A stretch of DNA of 6,372 bases, taken from contig JAUQQI010000024.1 of NCBI GenBank assembly GCA_030549955.1, positions 10,616 through 16,987 of the forward strand, given 5' to 3'. The stretch's first letter is position 1, and every line of letters starts with the position of its first letter. Source of the DNA: Chloroflexota bacterium (lineage in GTDB: Bacteria > Chloroflexota > Dehalococcoidia > JAUQQI01). The notes under the pieces were generated by a model. That model was given only the letters and a program-made list of their open reading frames with translations. It was not told the origin of the DNA and did not search any database. The translations under genes were made by a program, and so were the position numbers. Positions 1-6,372 of this stretch are shown here, one piece after another.

Positions 1-1
1 G

Positions 2-1072
2 GAACGGGCTATCGATTTTGCGACCGCCGAGGGGATCGCCTTCGCCACTATCCTGGCCGACGGAATTCCGGTCCGGCTGGCCGGGCAAGACTCGGGCCGG
101 GGCACCTTCAGTCAGCGGCACGCCATCCTCTACGATGTCCGGTCGGGCCGGCCCTTTATCCCCCTTCAGGTCCTGCCCCAGGCCCGGGCCGCCTTCGAGG
201 TCATCGATAGCCCCCTCTCGGAGAATGCGGCCCTGGCCTTTGAGCTCGGTTACAGCCTCCAGGCTGCAGACCGGCTGGTCATCTGGGAGGCCCAGTACGG
301 CGACTTTGTAAACGGGGCCCAGGTCCCGGTGGACGAGTTCATCGTTTCCGGGCGGGCCAAGTGGGGCCTTTCCCCATCGCTGGTTCTGCTCCTGCCCCAC
401 GGCTACGAGGGGCAGGGGCCGGACCATTCCAGCAGCCGACTGGAGCGGTTTCTGAGTCTGGCGGCCGACAATAACATGTTTATCGCCAACCCGACGACGG
501 CAGCCCAGTATTTCCACCTCCTTCGGCGCCAGGCGGCCCTGCTCCGGGAGGACCCCCGGCCGCTGGTCGTCCTGACCCCGAAGAGCCTCCTGCGGAACCC
601 GGCCGCCTTTTCGACCCTGCGGGAGCTGGCCGAGGGCAGCTGGCAGCCGGTGCTCGACGACCCGGCAGCCGACCGGCGGGACGGGGTGCGCCGGCTGGTC
701 CTGTGCAGCGGCAAGGTCTATTATGATGCCGTCGCCGACGAGCGCCGGGGCCTTGCCCGGGACCTGGCGATTGTCCGGGTTGAAGAGCTCTACCCCTTCC
801 CGGCCGAGGAACTCCGGGCCATCTTTCAGAGCTACCCGGCCATCGAAGAAGTTATCTGGCTCCAGGAGGAGCCCGAGAATATGGGGGCCTGGGGTTACAT
901 CCGGCCGCGGCTCGAGGAAATCATCGGCGGCCGCTGGTCCCTGCGATATATTGGCCGGCCGCCTGCGTCGACCCCGGCCGAGGGGACAATGGCCCAGCAC
1001 CAGGCCAATCAGCGGGTAATTATCGAACAGCTTTACGCGCCCCGGCAAATGCCGGTCCCGAGCGGGCGGTAA
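2..1072 (+). CDS. sucA: 2-oxoglutarate dehydrogenase E1 component, C-terminal part (left-truncated)
   Basis: This is the C-terminal 356 residues of the thiamine-diphosphate E1 subunit, which decarboxylates 2-oxoglutarate and passes the succinyl group to lipoyl-E2 in the cytoplasmic TCA complex. The frame is open from the left edge, so the start and the N-terminal TPP-binding part lie outside. Family blocks visible in order are [12 protein letters not shown] (about residues 34-45), [67 protein letters not shown] and [13 protein letters not shown]. These match, block by block, my memory of the E. coli SucA C-terminus, including the pyrimidine-binding and transketolase C-terminal regions. The GTG at 329 encodes a valine inside the protein (QVPVDEF) and is not a start. 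The TAA stop is 13 nt before sucB, so co-transcription is expected. I see no disruption. The family identification is very secure; only the missing N-terminus is unknown. Confidence 0.96.
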   Translation, partial: ERAIDFATAEGIAFATILADGIPVRLAGQDSGRGTFSQRHAILYDVRSGRPFIPLQVLPQARAAFEVIDSPLSENAALAFELGYSLQAADRLVIWEAQYGDFVNGAQVPVDEFIVSGRAKWGLSPSLVLLLPHGYEGQGPDHSSSRLERFLSLAADNNMFIANPTTAAQYFHLLRRQAALLREDPRPLVVLTPKSLLRNPAAFSTLRELAEGSWQPVLDDPAADRRDGVRRLVLCSGKVYYDAVADERRGLARDLAIVRVEELYPFPAEELRAIFQSYPAIEEVIWLQEEPENMGAWGYIRPRLEEIIGGRWSLRYIGRPPASTPAEGTMAQHQANQRVIIEQLYAPRQMPVPSGR

Positions 1073-1078
1073 GGGGGG
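1073..1078 (+). promoter_or_regulatory. Shine-Dalgarno site of sucB
   Basis: A GGGGGG run directly follows the sucA TAA stop, 7 nt before the sucB ATG at 1086. It supports that start and shows sucB has its own ribosome entry rather than depending only on coupling to sucA. No promoter or terminator fits in the 13-nt gap. Confidence 0.7.
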
Positions 1079-1085
1079 AATTAAG

Positions 1086-2444
1086 ATGGCAACCGAAATT
1101 GTCGTTCCGGAAGTTGGGGAATCGATCGTTGAGGCCACGGTTGCCCGGTGGCTCAAGCGTGAAGGCGAACGGGTCGTCGCCGGCGAACCGGTCGTCGAAC
1201 TCGAGACCGAAAAGGCGAATGTGGAGGTCCCGGCACCCCGTTCCGGGGTCCTGGCCCGGATAGTCCGGCGCGAGGGTGAAGACGTCCGGATCGGGGATGT
1301 GCTGGGCGTGGTCGAGGAGGCGGCGGTTGAGGCTGAACAGCCCCCGGCGGCCGCCCCGGAAGCCGTCCGGGAGGCCGAGGTAGCAGTCGAAGAGGCCCCG
1401 AAGGCGACACCCCTGGCCCGGCGGCTGGCTGAGGAAGCCGGCATCGACCTGGCCAAGGTCCCGGCGACCGGACCCGGTGGCCGGATAACCCGGGAAGACG
1501 TCTTAGCTTACATTGAACGTCAGCGGGCCGCGGCGGCCCCGCAGGTCGAGGCCCCGGCAGCCCGCCCGACCGCGCCTGGGGTTGCCCCGGCGGAGGCGGT
1601 TCCGCCGGAGGTTGGCCCCCGGGTTGAGCCGGCCCCGGTCCGACCGGACACCCGGCCGACCCCGCCCCGGCCCGAGGCCGAGGTCTGGACGCCCCCCCCT
1701 CCGCCGCCCGTTGGCCGGCCCCCGGTTGAGGCTCCGCCCCAGCCGCGGGAGGTCCGGGTTCGAATGTCCCGACGCCGGCAGACCATTGCCCGCCGGATGC
1801 TCGAGGCAACCCAGACCACGGCGATGCTCACCACTTTCAATGAGGCGGATATGAGCGCGGTGATGGAGGTCCGGCGGCGGTACCGCGAGATGTTCCTTCA
1901 GAAGTACGGCGTCAGCCTCGGGATAATGCCCTTTTTCGTGAAGGCCACTGTCGCCGCCCTGAAAGCCTTCCCAAAGCTGAATGCGGAGATCCAGGGCGAC
2001 GAAATCGTTTATAAAAACTACTACGACATCGGCATCGCCGTCGGGGCCTCCGAAGGCCTCGTCGTCCCGGTCCTGCGGGACGCCGACCGGCTCAGTTTTG
2101 CCGAAATTGAGCAGAAGATTGCCGACTTCGCCCGCCGGGCCGAGGAGAACAAGCTTACCCTGGAAGAGCTCCAGGGCGGCACGTTCACCATTACGAACGG
2201 CGGGGTCTTCGGGTCACTCCTCAGCACCCCGATTCTTAATCCGCCCCAGGTCGGCATCCTCGGCCTGCACCGGATTATCGACCGGCCGGTGGTAGTCAAC
2301 GGCCAGGTCGTTATCAGGCCGATGATGTACCTGGCCCTTACCTACGACCACCGCCTGGTTGATGGTCGGGAAGCTGTCCAGTTCCTGGTCCGGGTCAAGC
2401 AACTCATCGAGGACCCGGCCCTGCTGCTGGTCGAAGGCTGGTGA
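1086..2444 (+). CDS. sucB: Dihydrolipoyllysine-residue succinyltransferase, E2 of 2-oxoglutarate dehydrogenase
   Basis: This E2 core enzyme accepts the succinyl group from SucA on a swinging lipoyl arm and transfers it to CoA, giving succinyl-CoA. Domains over 452 residues: a lipoyl domain (about 1-77) with the lipoylated lysine at K43 in ETEKANVEV; a peripheral-subunit-binding domain (about 106-144, [15 protein letters not shown] to [11 protein letters not shown]); a long Pro/Ala/Val linker (about 145-225) ending in a six-proline run; and the catalytic core (about 227-452). The core holds [17 protein letters not shown], the [11 protein letters not shown] block with Thr370, [11 protein letters not shown], and the active-site DHRLVDG with His422 and Asp426. 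The TTFNEADM block and the partner sucA favour a succinyltransferase over a pyruvate-complex E2. Only one lipoyl domain is present, as usual for SucB. The ATG is supported by a strong Shine-Dalgarno site and by [13 protein letters not shown], the normal lipoyl-domain N-terminus. The TGA overlaps the next gene's GTG. The E3 gene is not in the window. Confidence 0.96.
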   Translation: MATEIVVPEVGESIVEATVARWLKREGERVVAGEPVVELETEKANVEVPAPRSGVLARIVRREGEDVRIGDVLGVVEEAAVEAEQPPAAAPEAVREAEVAVEEAPKATPLARRLAEEAGIDLAKVPATGPGGRITREDVLAYIERQRAAAAPQVEAPAARPTAPGVAPAEAVPPEVGPRVEPAPVRPDTRPTPPRPEAEVWTPPPPPPVGRPPVEAPPQPREVRVRMSRRRQTIARRMLEATQTTAMLTTFNEADMSAVMEVRRRYREMFLQKYGVSLGIMPFFVKATVAALKAFPKLNAEIQGDEIVYKNYYDIGIAVGASEGLVVPVLRDADRLSFAEIEQKIADFARRAEENKLTLEELQGGTFTITNGGVFGSLLSTPILNPPQVGILGLHRIIDRPVVVNGQVVIRPMMYLALTYDHRLVDGREAVQFLVRVKQLIEDPALLLVEGW

Positions 2445-3202
2445 CGGGTGAGCCGGCAGAATTCCTCCGCTGCCTCCGGGTAAAGCTCCTCCGGACGGCT
2501 TTCGGGGCCCTCTACGGTCCCCTCGCCCGGGTCTATGACCTGATAACCGTCCTGTTCTTTGCTGGCGAGTGGGCCCGCTGGCAGGCCGTAGCCGCCGGCC
2601 GCCTCGCGGGCCCGAAAATTCTCGAACTCGGGTCCGGCACCGGGTCCCTGGCCGTCAGGCTAATCGCGGCCGGCTACGACTACACCGGCCTGGAACCATC
2701 GCCGGCAATGCTTGGTGTAGGCTTACGGCGGCTTCGGGCTGCCGGCCGTCCGTTTAACCTGGTCCGGGGTCGGGCCCAGCAGTTACCCTTTAAAGACCAG
2801 ACTTTTAATTCGGTTCTCGCGACCTTCCCGACCGACTATGCGCTCGACCCGGCTACCTGGGCGGAAGTTCTCCGGGTTCTGCGGCCGGGCGGCCGCTGGG
2901 TTGTGGTCTATGCCGGCGCCCTCAAACCGTTCGGCCTCCGGCGCCGGCTGGCCGGCTTCGCCCAGCGCCTCATCCTGGGACCGCGTGAGAATCCGGCCCC
3001 ACCCGGACTCCCCGGAATGCCGGGCTTTCGGGTTCGGTTCTGGGAAGAGGCGACGCCGGGGGGCGTCGCCTTCGGCTGGGAAGCGACGCGGGTCCTACCG
3101 GCCGAAGTGCCGGTGGAGGTCCCGGCGGCCGATCCGGAGCAAAATCGGGTAGCCGTGGGGACAGAGGAGACCGACGCCGACCCCGGCGGCGGCCCGCAGT
3201 AG
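2441..3202 (+). CDS. Class I SAM-dependent methyltransferase (Methyltransf_11/UbiE-like)
   Basis: This is a 253-residue Rossmann-fold methyltransferase; the substrate is unknown. Visible motifs are SAM motif [10 protein letters not shown] (60-68), the acidic residue ending beta-2 in GLEPS (E85), [19 protein letters not shown] (109-127, motif II-like) and [15 protein letters not shown] (142-156). The N-terminal [12 protein letters not shown] resembles the lead-in of UbiE-type enzymes, but quinone-specific signatures are not obvious, so ubiE is not assigned. The GTG start overlaps the sucB TGA (GTGA), which suggests coupled translation in the suc operon. The Rossmann core ends near residue 160. 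The tail from about residue 218 to 253 ([18 protein letters not shown] and on) is low-complexity and is antisense to the end of mutL, so it may be a read-through extension rather than folded protein. No transmembrane segment or signal peptide is evident. The fold is secure and the function open. Confidence 0.88.
   Translation: MTGEPAEFLRCLRVKLLRTAFGALYGPLARVYDLITVLFFAGEWARWQAVAAGRLAGPKILELGSGTGSLAVRLIAAGYDYTGLEPSPAMLGVGLRRLRAAGRPFNLVRGRAQQLPFKDQTFNSVLATFPTDYALDPATWAEVLRVLRPGGRWVVVYAGALKPFGLRRRLAGFAQRLILGPRENPAPPGLPGMPGFRVRFWEEATPGGVAFGWEATRVLPAEVPVEVPAADPEQNRVAVGTEETDADPGGGPQ
3048..3071 (-). terminator. Perfect GC-rich hairpin just past the mutL stop, possible terminator
   Basis: On the plus strand AGGCGACGCC (3048-3057) and GGCGTCGCCT (3062-3071) are exact inverted repeats around a GGGG loop, a 10-bp stem. 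In mutL orientation the hairpin begins about 24 nt after the stop codon. No U-tract follows (CTTCCC), so it is not a classical intrinsic terminator. It lies inside the methyltransferase coding frame, where it encodes ATPGGVAFG. It may act as a 3'-end stabiliser or a U-tract-less terminator at the convergent junction, or simply reflect GC-rich codons. Confidence 0.35.
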
Positions 3203-4725
3203 CCGGCGCTGCTCGTCCGCGGCAAGCCGTTCACCCCGCTTGATGGCCCGGCGGCAGGCGATGGCCGCCCGGACCCGCTGCTCCCACTCGACCTCACCCG
3301 GTTGGTCCAGGGCCAGCATCAGCTCGGCCAGACACGATTCGGCCCCGGCCTCATCCAGGCCAACCGGCGCGGCCTCCAGGACCAGGGTCCGGTCGCCGAC
3401 CTGGCGCACCGAAAAACCAAACCGGCCAAGTACCGGGATAAGCCCGGCCATCCGGGCCGACTGGTCCGGACTTAGCGGGACCGTAACGGTGGAAAGGAGA
3501 AACTGGCCGGGCTCGCCGACTGGCTGTTTTTCGAGCTCCATGAAGATCCGGGTTTCGTCGAGACGGTGGGGGTCGACCAGGTAGAGGCTATCTTCCGAGC
3601 GGCAGACCAGGTATTCACCCGCCAGGTCACCCAGGGGTTCCAGCCGGTCCCAGGCAAACTCGGGCTCCGGCCGTTCCCGAATGACGGTTTCGACCAGGGG
3701 TAGGGCCGGTATCCGCCAATCGGCCACGGCGGCAATATCTTCAAAGCGGGGGGCATCGAGGGCCAGCCGGACAGTCTCCCCAATCCGGGCCGCAACCTCG
3801 TCTTCGGCCCGAAGCTTTACTTCGAGTTTGGCCGGGTGGACATTCACATCGACATCTTCCCGGGGGAGGGCAACAGCCAGGAAACCGTACGGGTAGCGGC
3901 CCCGTGGAATCCGGCTCCGGTAGGCCTCAACAACCGCCCGACGGATCGCCCGGGCTTCCACCGGCCGGCCGTTGACAACAACTGTCAGGTGGCCCGGGTC
4001 AGTCTTAAACATACCCGGCCGGCTCAGGTAACCGTGAACGGCCATGCTTCCGACCTCAGCCCCGACCGACACCCAGCAGTCACGGCCGGTGCGGGGGTAA
4101 ACGGCCTGCAGAATGGCGAGGCGATTGCCGTCGCCGGGCGTGTGCAGGAGCAGGCGGCCGTCGACGACCAGGTAGAACCTGACCGTCGGGTAGGCCAGGG
4201 CGTATTGGGCGACGACCCGGGCGCAAAGGGCGGCCTCCTTCCGGGGTTCGTCCAGAGCCCGGCGGCGGGCCGGCAGATTCTCGAAAAGGTTTTTGACGGC
4301 GACGATGGTCCCTGGCGGAGCACCGACCTGCTCGACCCCAACGAGCTCTCCGAACCGGTAGGTTACGGCGACCGCAAAGGGCTGTTCCGGCGGCCGCGTA
4401 ACCATGCGGACAGTCGCGGCCGCGGCGATTGCGGCGAGGGCCTCGCCCCGGAAGCCGAGGGTGGTCGTCCGGCAGATATCTTCGACCGAGGTGACCTTGC
4501 TGGTCGCGTGGCGGCGGAAGGCGAGGGCGACCTGATCGGCCGGGATACCGGCCCCGTCGTCGGCAACCCGAATGCTGCCGAGGCCGCCGTTCTCGATTTC
4601 GACCCGGACCTGCCGGGCGCCGGCATCCAGGGCGTTCTCGACAAGTTCCTTGACGGCGCTCGCCGGCCGGTTCACAACCTCACCGGCGGCACGACCTCGT
4701 CGGGCAGGACCCGAATCGGACTCAT
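3095..4725 (-). CDS. mutL: DNA mismatch repair protein MutL, frame-disrupted near its 5' end
   Basis: MutL is the GHKL-ATPase matchmaker that links MutS mismatch recognition to strand removal. The body shows motif I KELVENALDAGA with the catalytic Glu and Mg-binding Asn, motif II DDGAGI, RHATSK, motif III TLGFRGEALAAI, the PARRRAL block, VVVNGRPV and the lysine in DVNVHPAKLEV. The C-terminal domain has VDPHRLDE, ACRRAIKRG and CPHGYP, degenerate forms of the endonuclease-type DQHAxxE, ACRxAV(K/R)A and CPHGRP motifs with Asp, His, Glu and Cys kept. The normal N-terminus MSPIRVLPDEVV starts at the ATG at 4725 (4-nt overlap with the upstream stop). The body from AAGEVV (4690) is in the -1 frame, and V-N-x-I of the family consensus is missing, which fits a deletion of about 10 nt. 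The frame containing the body has no stop further upstream until beyond 4996, but those extra residues are out-of-frame aminotransferase sequence. The total is about 543 residues, short for MutL, because the interdomain linker is only some 45 residues. It is either a recent pseudogene, re-initiated at GTG 4675, or a sequence error. Confidence 0.88.
4672..4725 (-). other. 17-codon frame carrying the true MutL N-terminus, ending at TGA
   Basis: From the ATG at 4725 the frame reads MSPIRVLPDEVV, the family-typical MutL start, then PPVRL and a TGA at 4674-4672. The ATG overlaps the aminotransferase stop (ATGA). The terminal TGA overlaps a GTG at 4675-4673 that is in frame with the MutL body and begins V-N-R-P-A-S-A-V-K-E-L-V. 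A GGTGAGG stretch lies just 2 nt before that GTG, too close for an ideal Shine-Dalgarno site but tolerable for ribosomes that have just terminated. It is either the relic of a broken gene or a leader feeding re-initiation. Confidence 0.7.
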
Positions 4726-5900
4726 TTAACGGCCTGGGTTTTAAGGACCCCAAGCAGTCCAACCGCCCGCTTGAGGGTCTCGATCCGCTTGGGGAAAGCG
4801 AACCGGACCTTCGTCCGGCCCCTGGCCGGATCAAAGTAAAAGCTACTGCCCGGCACCGTCGCAACCCCAACCTCCTTAACCAGGTACCGGGCAAACTCGA
4901 CGTCATTGTCGAAGCCGAAGGCTGTAAAGTCGGCCATAACATAATATGCGCCCTGGGGCTTGAAACAGCGAAAGCCAATCTCCTCCAGGGCCTCAACCAA
5001 AAAGTCCCGCCGCTCCTGGTAATCGGCCAGCAGTCGGGCGTAATATTCGTCTGGCAGGTCGAGGGCGACCGCCGCTGCCTCCTGGAGGGGGGCCGGTGCG
5101 CCGACGGTCAGAAAGTCATGGACCTTTCGGATCGCGTCGGTCAGGCGGGGCGGGGCAATAATGTAGCCGATGCGCCAGCCGGTCAGTGAATAGGTCTTCG
5201 AGATGCCGCTGATGGTGACCGTCCGGTCCCGCATCCCCGGCAGGGTCATCATCCGGACGTGCTCGCCCTCGTAGACCAGGTGCTCGTAAATCTCGTCCGT
5301 AATGGCGACGGCATTAAACTCCTGGCAGAGGCCGGCGATAAGCTCAAGCTCGACCCGGCTGAAAACCTTACCGGTCGGGTTGTTGGGCGTGTTGATGATG
5401 ATTGCTTTCGTGCGGGGCGAGAAGGCCCGGCGGAGCTCGTCGGGGTCGAGGTACCAGTCCGGCTCATGGAGGGTCACGAACTTCGGGGTTGCGCCAGCCA
5501 GGACCGCATCGGGCCAGTAGTTCTCGTAAAACGGTTCGATTACAATAACCTCATCGCCAGGGTTGACCAAGGCGAGCATGGTCGAGGCCATACACTCGGT
5601 TGCCCCGCAGCAGACAGTTATTTCCCGCTCCGGGTCGATTTCGACCCCGGTATGTTTTAAGTACTTGCGGGCAATGGCATCCCGCAGCGACTTGCTACCC
5701 CAGGTGATCGCGTACTGGTTGACATCATTCAGGATGGCTCGGCAGGCGGCCTCTTTAACCGGCTCCGGAGCCGGGAAATCGGGGAAGCCCTGGGCCAGGT
5801 TGATGCCCCGGTCGCCGTGGTAAAGCAGAATAAGCCGAGTCATCTCCCGGATAACTGATTCGGTGAAGAGACGGGTCCGGTCAGCAATAAGGTCAGCCAT
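4722..5900 (-). CDS. PLP-dependent class I/II aminotransferase (kynurenine/methionine aminotransferase-like)
   Basis: This is a 392-residue fold-type I aminotransferase, predicted cytoplasmic, that moves an amino group from an amino acid to a 2-oxo acid. Seen in order: FTESVIREMTRL (12-23), INLAQGFPDFPAP (33-45), the PLP-phosphate region GATE (99-102), PFYENY (123-128), NTPNNPTGKVF with N174 (170-180), TDEIYEH with D202 and Y205 (201-207), the Schiff-base lysine K235 in SGISKTYSLTGWRIG (231-245) with R243, and a C-terminal KVRFAFP carrying the expected carboxylate-binding Arg. The FTESVIREM and GFPDF blocks place it near the kynurenine/glutamine/methionine aminotransferase branch and aspartate aminotransferase-like relatives. 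Substrate cannot be fixed from sequence. The ATG at 5900 is chosen because it gives the usual family length, follows GGGAG by 9 nt, and lies below an AT-rich patch. A GTG at 5933 (403 residues) with GGGAGG upstream is an alternative. Longer extensions to 6179 lack family similarity. The TGA overlaps the mutL ATG, so the two are likely co-translated. Confidence 0.93.
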   Translation of the reverse strand: MADLIADRTRLFTESVIREMTRLILLYHGDRGINLAQGFPDFPAPEPVKEAACRAILNDVNQYAITWGSKSLRDAIARKYLKHTGVEIDPEREITVCCGATECMASTMLALVNPGDEVIVIEPFYENYWPDAVLAGATPKFVTLHEPDWYLDPDELRRAFSPRTKAIIINTPNNPTGKVFSRVELELIAGLCQEFNAVAITDEIYEHLVYEGEHVRMMTLPGMRDRTVTISGISKTYSLTGWRIGYIIAPPRLTDAIRKVHDFLTVGAPAPLQEAAAVALDLPDEYYARLLADYQERRDFLVEALEEIGFRCFKPQGAYYVMADFTAFGFDNDVEFARYLVKEVGVATVPGSSFYFDPARGRTKVRFAFPKRIETLKRAVGLLGVLKTQAVK

Positions 5901-5909
5901 CGTCGGCAA

Positions 5910-5914
5910 CTCCC
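5910..5914 (-). promoter_or_regulatory. Shine-Dalgarno site of the aminotransferase
   Basis: GGGAG on the minus strand lies 9 nt before the ATG at 5900 and supports that start. A competing GGGAGG at 5945-5950 would serve the alternative GTG at 5933, at 11-nt spacing. Confidence 0.5.
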
Positions 5915-5922
5915 GGGCAGTG

Positions 5923-5940
5923 ATTTTATCCACAATTTTA
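5923..5940 (-). promoter_or_regulatory. AT-rich patch with two direct TAAAAT copies, candidate -10 region
   Basis: On the minus strand TAAAAT occurs at 5940-5935 and again at 5928-5923, with TGTGGA between them. It is a sharp AT-rich island in GC-rich surroundings, located 23-40 nt upstream of the aminotransferase ATG. The proximal copy would place transcription start near 5916, just ahead of the GGGAG site. I see no convincing -35 hexamer at the expected distance, so this is a suggestion only. The distal copy would suit the alternative GTG start less well. Confidence 0.35.
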
Positions 5941-6372
5941 GCACCCTCCCAGGACCCGATCCGGCTTTTGCCAAATGCGGTGGGGCCTGTGGCTCCCGTC
6001 AGTCGGGAAACGGACAGGGAGGGGCCCGGGGTCAAAGCCCAAACCGGGGAGTCCAGTCGGGTGCCTGTCCAACCGGCCACGGGGACCGTTACCGTCTGGC
6101 CAGTCCCCAGGTCAACCGGCCCAGGGTTGCGGTCGGGCTTCTGGGCCAGGGCGGCCTTGGTCGCCGTACGGACCCGCAAACCCGATACGCTGGGTAGCCC
6201 TGCCCGCCCCGGCCTCAGAAACTACCAGCCCGACGATTCCCGTAGCGAGCAGCCGAGCCGGATGGTCCCCCCCGGCCGAATATGGTCATTTTCCTGCCCG
6301 GATGTACAGCTGTCCGGCCGGAACGATTTCCGGAGCCTGAATCTAATTAAAAGGGCCGCCGGGACCAATCCC
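5941..6372. other. About 430 bp with no gene I can support
   Basis: No reading frame here matches a family I recognise. On the plus strand one frame is open from about 5920 to the window edge, but its product is Pro/Ser/Arg/Gly-rich without motifs, as expected by chance in GC-rich DNA. On the minus strand the aminotransferase frame stays open back to a TAG at about 6222, again without family features. Another minus frame carries short peptide-like stretches (IQAPEIVPAGQLYIRAGK, then a TGA that overlaps an ATG at 6289). This looks either intergenic or like the remains of a decayed gene upstream of the aminotransferase. No tRNA or rRNA signature was seen. Confidence 0.5.
6318..6333. repeat. Short inverted repeat CCGGAA-CGAT-TTCCGG
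   Basis: A perfect 6-bp stem surrounds a CGAT loop. It sits in the non-coding right edge, and on the plus strand it is followed after 9 nt by the AT-rich AATCTAATTAAAA. It could be a weak terminator-like hairpin or an operator half-site pair. A short stem of this kind is common by chance in CCGG-rich DNA. Confidence 0.25.

Noticed and set aside
1153..1809. Long minus-strand Pro/Arg/Gly-rich open frame opposite sucB
   Set aside because: It is antisense to the lipoyl domain, binding domain and low-complexity linker of SucB, and has no recognisable domain.
4672..4725. Programmed -1 ribosomal frameshifting to make full-length MutL
   Set aside because: No slippery heptamer is present around GTCGTGCCGCC, and even a -1 shift would leave the conserved N-x-I residues missing. 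A deletion explains the data better.
3836..4729. Long plus-strand open frame of 297 codons opposite mutL
   Set aside because: It is the antisense shadow of a recognised gene. Such frames stay open because the GC-rich codon pattern of mutL avoids stops on the opposite strand. No motif was seen.
4726..4996. Upstream extension of the MutL body frame to a start at 4996
   Set aside because: These residues lie wholly inside the aminotransferase gene in another frame, show no MutL similarity, and the real MutL N-terminus is visible at 4725 in a different frame.
5901..6179. N-terminal extension of the aminotransferase to a TTG at 6179
   Set aside because: It would add 93 residues without family similarity. 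The ATG at 5900 gives the usual family length and has a ribosome-binding site.
5920..6372. Plus-strand frame open to the window edge
   Set aside because: The composition is Pro/Ser/Arg/Gly-rich with no motif and no convincing start or ribosome site. A run of this length is plausible by chance at this GC content.
1..6372. CRISPR arrays, insertion sequences, tRNA genes or phage genes
   Set aside because: I found no regularly spaced repeats, transposase motifs, tRNA cloverleaf signatures or phage-type proteins on either strand.

Overview
This is a GC-rich bacterial window with dense gene packing and clear Shine-Dalgarno sites. The sequence does not fix the taxon. The style of the small methyltransferase and of the aminotransferase reminds me of Chloroflexota or other thermophile-type GC-rich lineages, but that is a weak impression from memory. 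The partial 2-oxoglutarate dehydrogenase pair implies an oxidative TCA step.

Layout. The left half is a plus-strand operon. It holds the C-terminal third of sucA (2-oxoglutarate dehydrogenase E1, cut by the left edge), then sucB (dihydrolipoyl succinyltransferase E2) after a 13-nt gap with a strong Shine-Dalgarno site, then a class I SAM-dependent methyltransferase whose GTG start overlaps the sucB stop (GTGA). The right half is a minus-strand pair: a PLP-dependent class I aminotransferase, then mutL (mismatch repair), whose ATG overlaps the aminotransferase stop (ATGA). The two units converge, and the last 108 bp of the methyltransferase lie antisense to the end of mutL. A perfect GC-rich hairpin sits just past the mutL stop. 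About 430 bp at the right edge contain no gene I can defend, only broken frames and an AT-rich promoter-like patch near the aminotransferase start.

Main observation. mutL is broken near its 5' end. The conserved N-terminus (MSPIRVLPDEVV) is read in one frame from the ATG at 4725, while the rest of MutL, from AAGEVV onward, is in the -1 frame. The spacing fits loss of about 10 nt from the conserved V-N-x-I segment. The original frame then stops at a TGA (4674-4672) that overlaps an in-frame GTG (4675-4673) of the MutL body. So a 17-codon leader followed by re-initiation could yield a 526-residue MutL lacking the N-terminal strap. The gene may instead be recently inactivated, or the sequence may be in error. 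The body is otherwise intact, with all ATPase motifs and the metal-ligand positions of the C-terminal endonuclease site.

Functionally, SucA and SucB convert 2-oxoglutarate to succinyl-CoA together with a lipoamide dehydrogenase that is not in the window. The aminotransferase probably uses a 2-oxo acid acceptor, so it touches the same metabolite pool, but nothing in the sequence shows a regulatory link.
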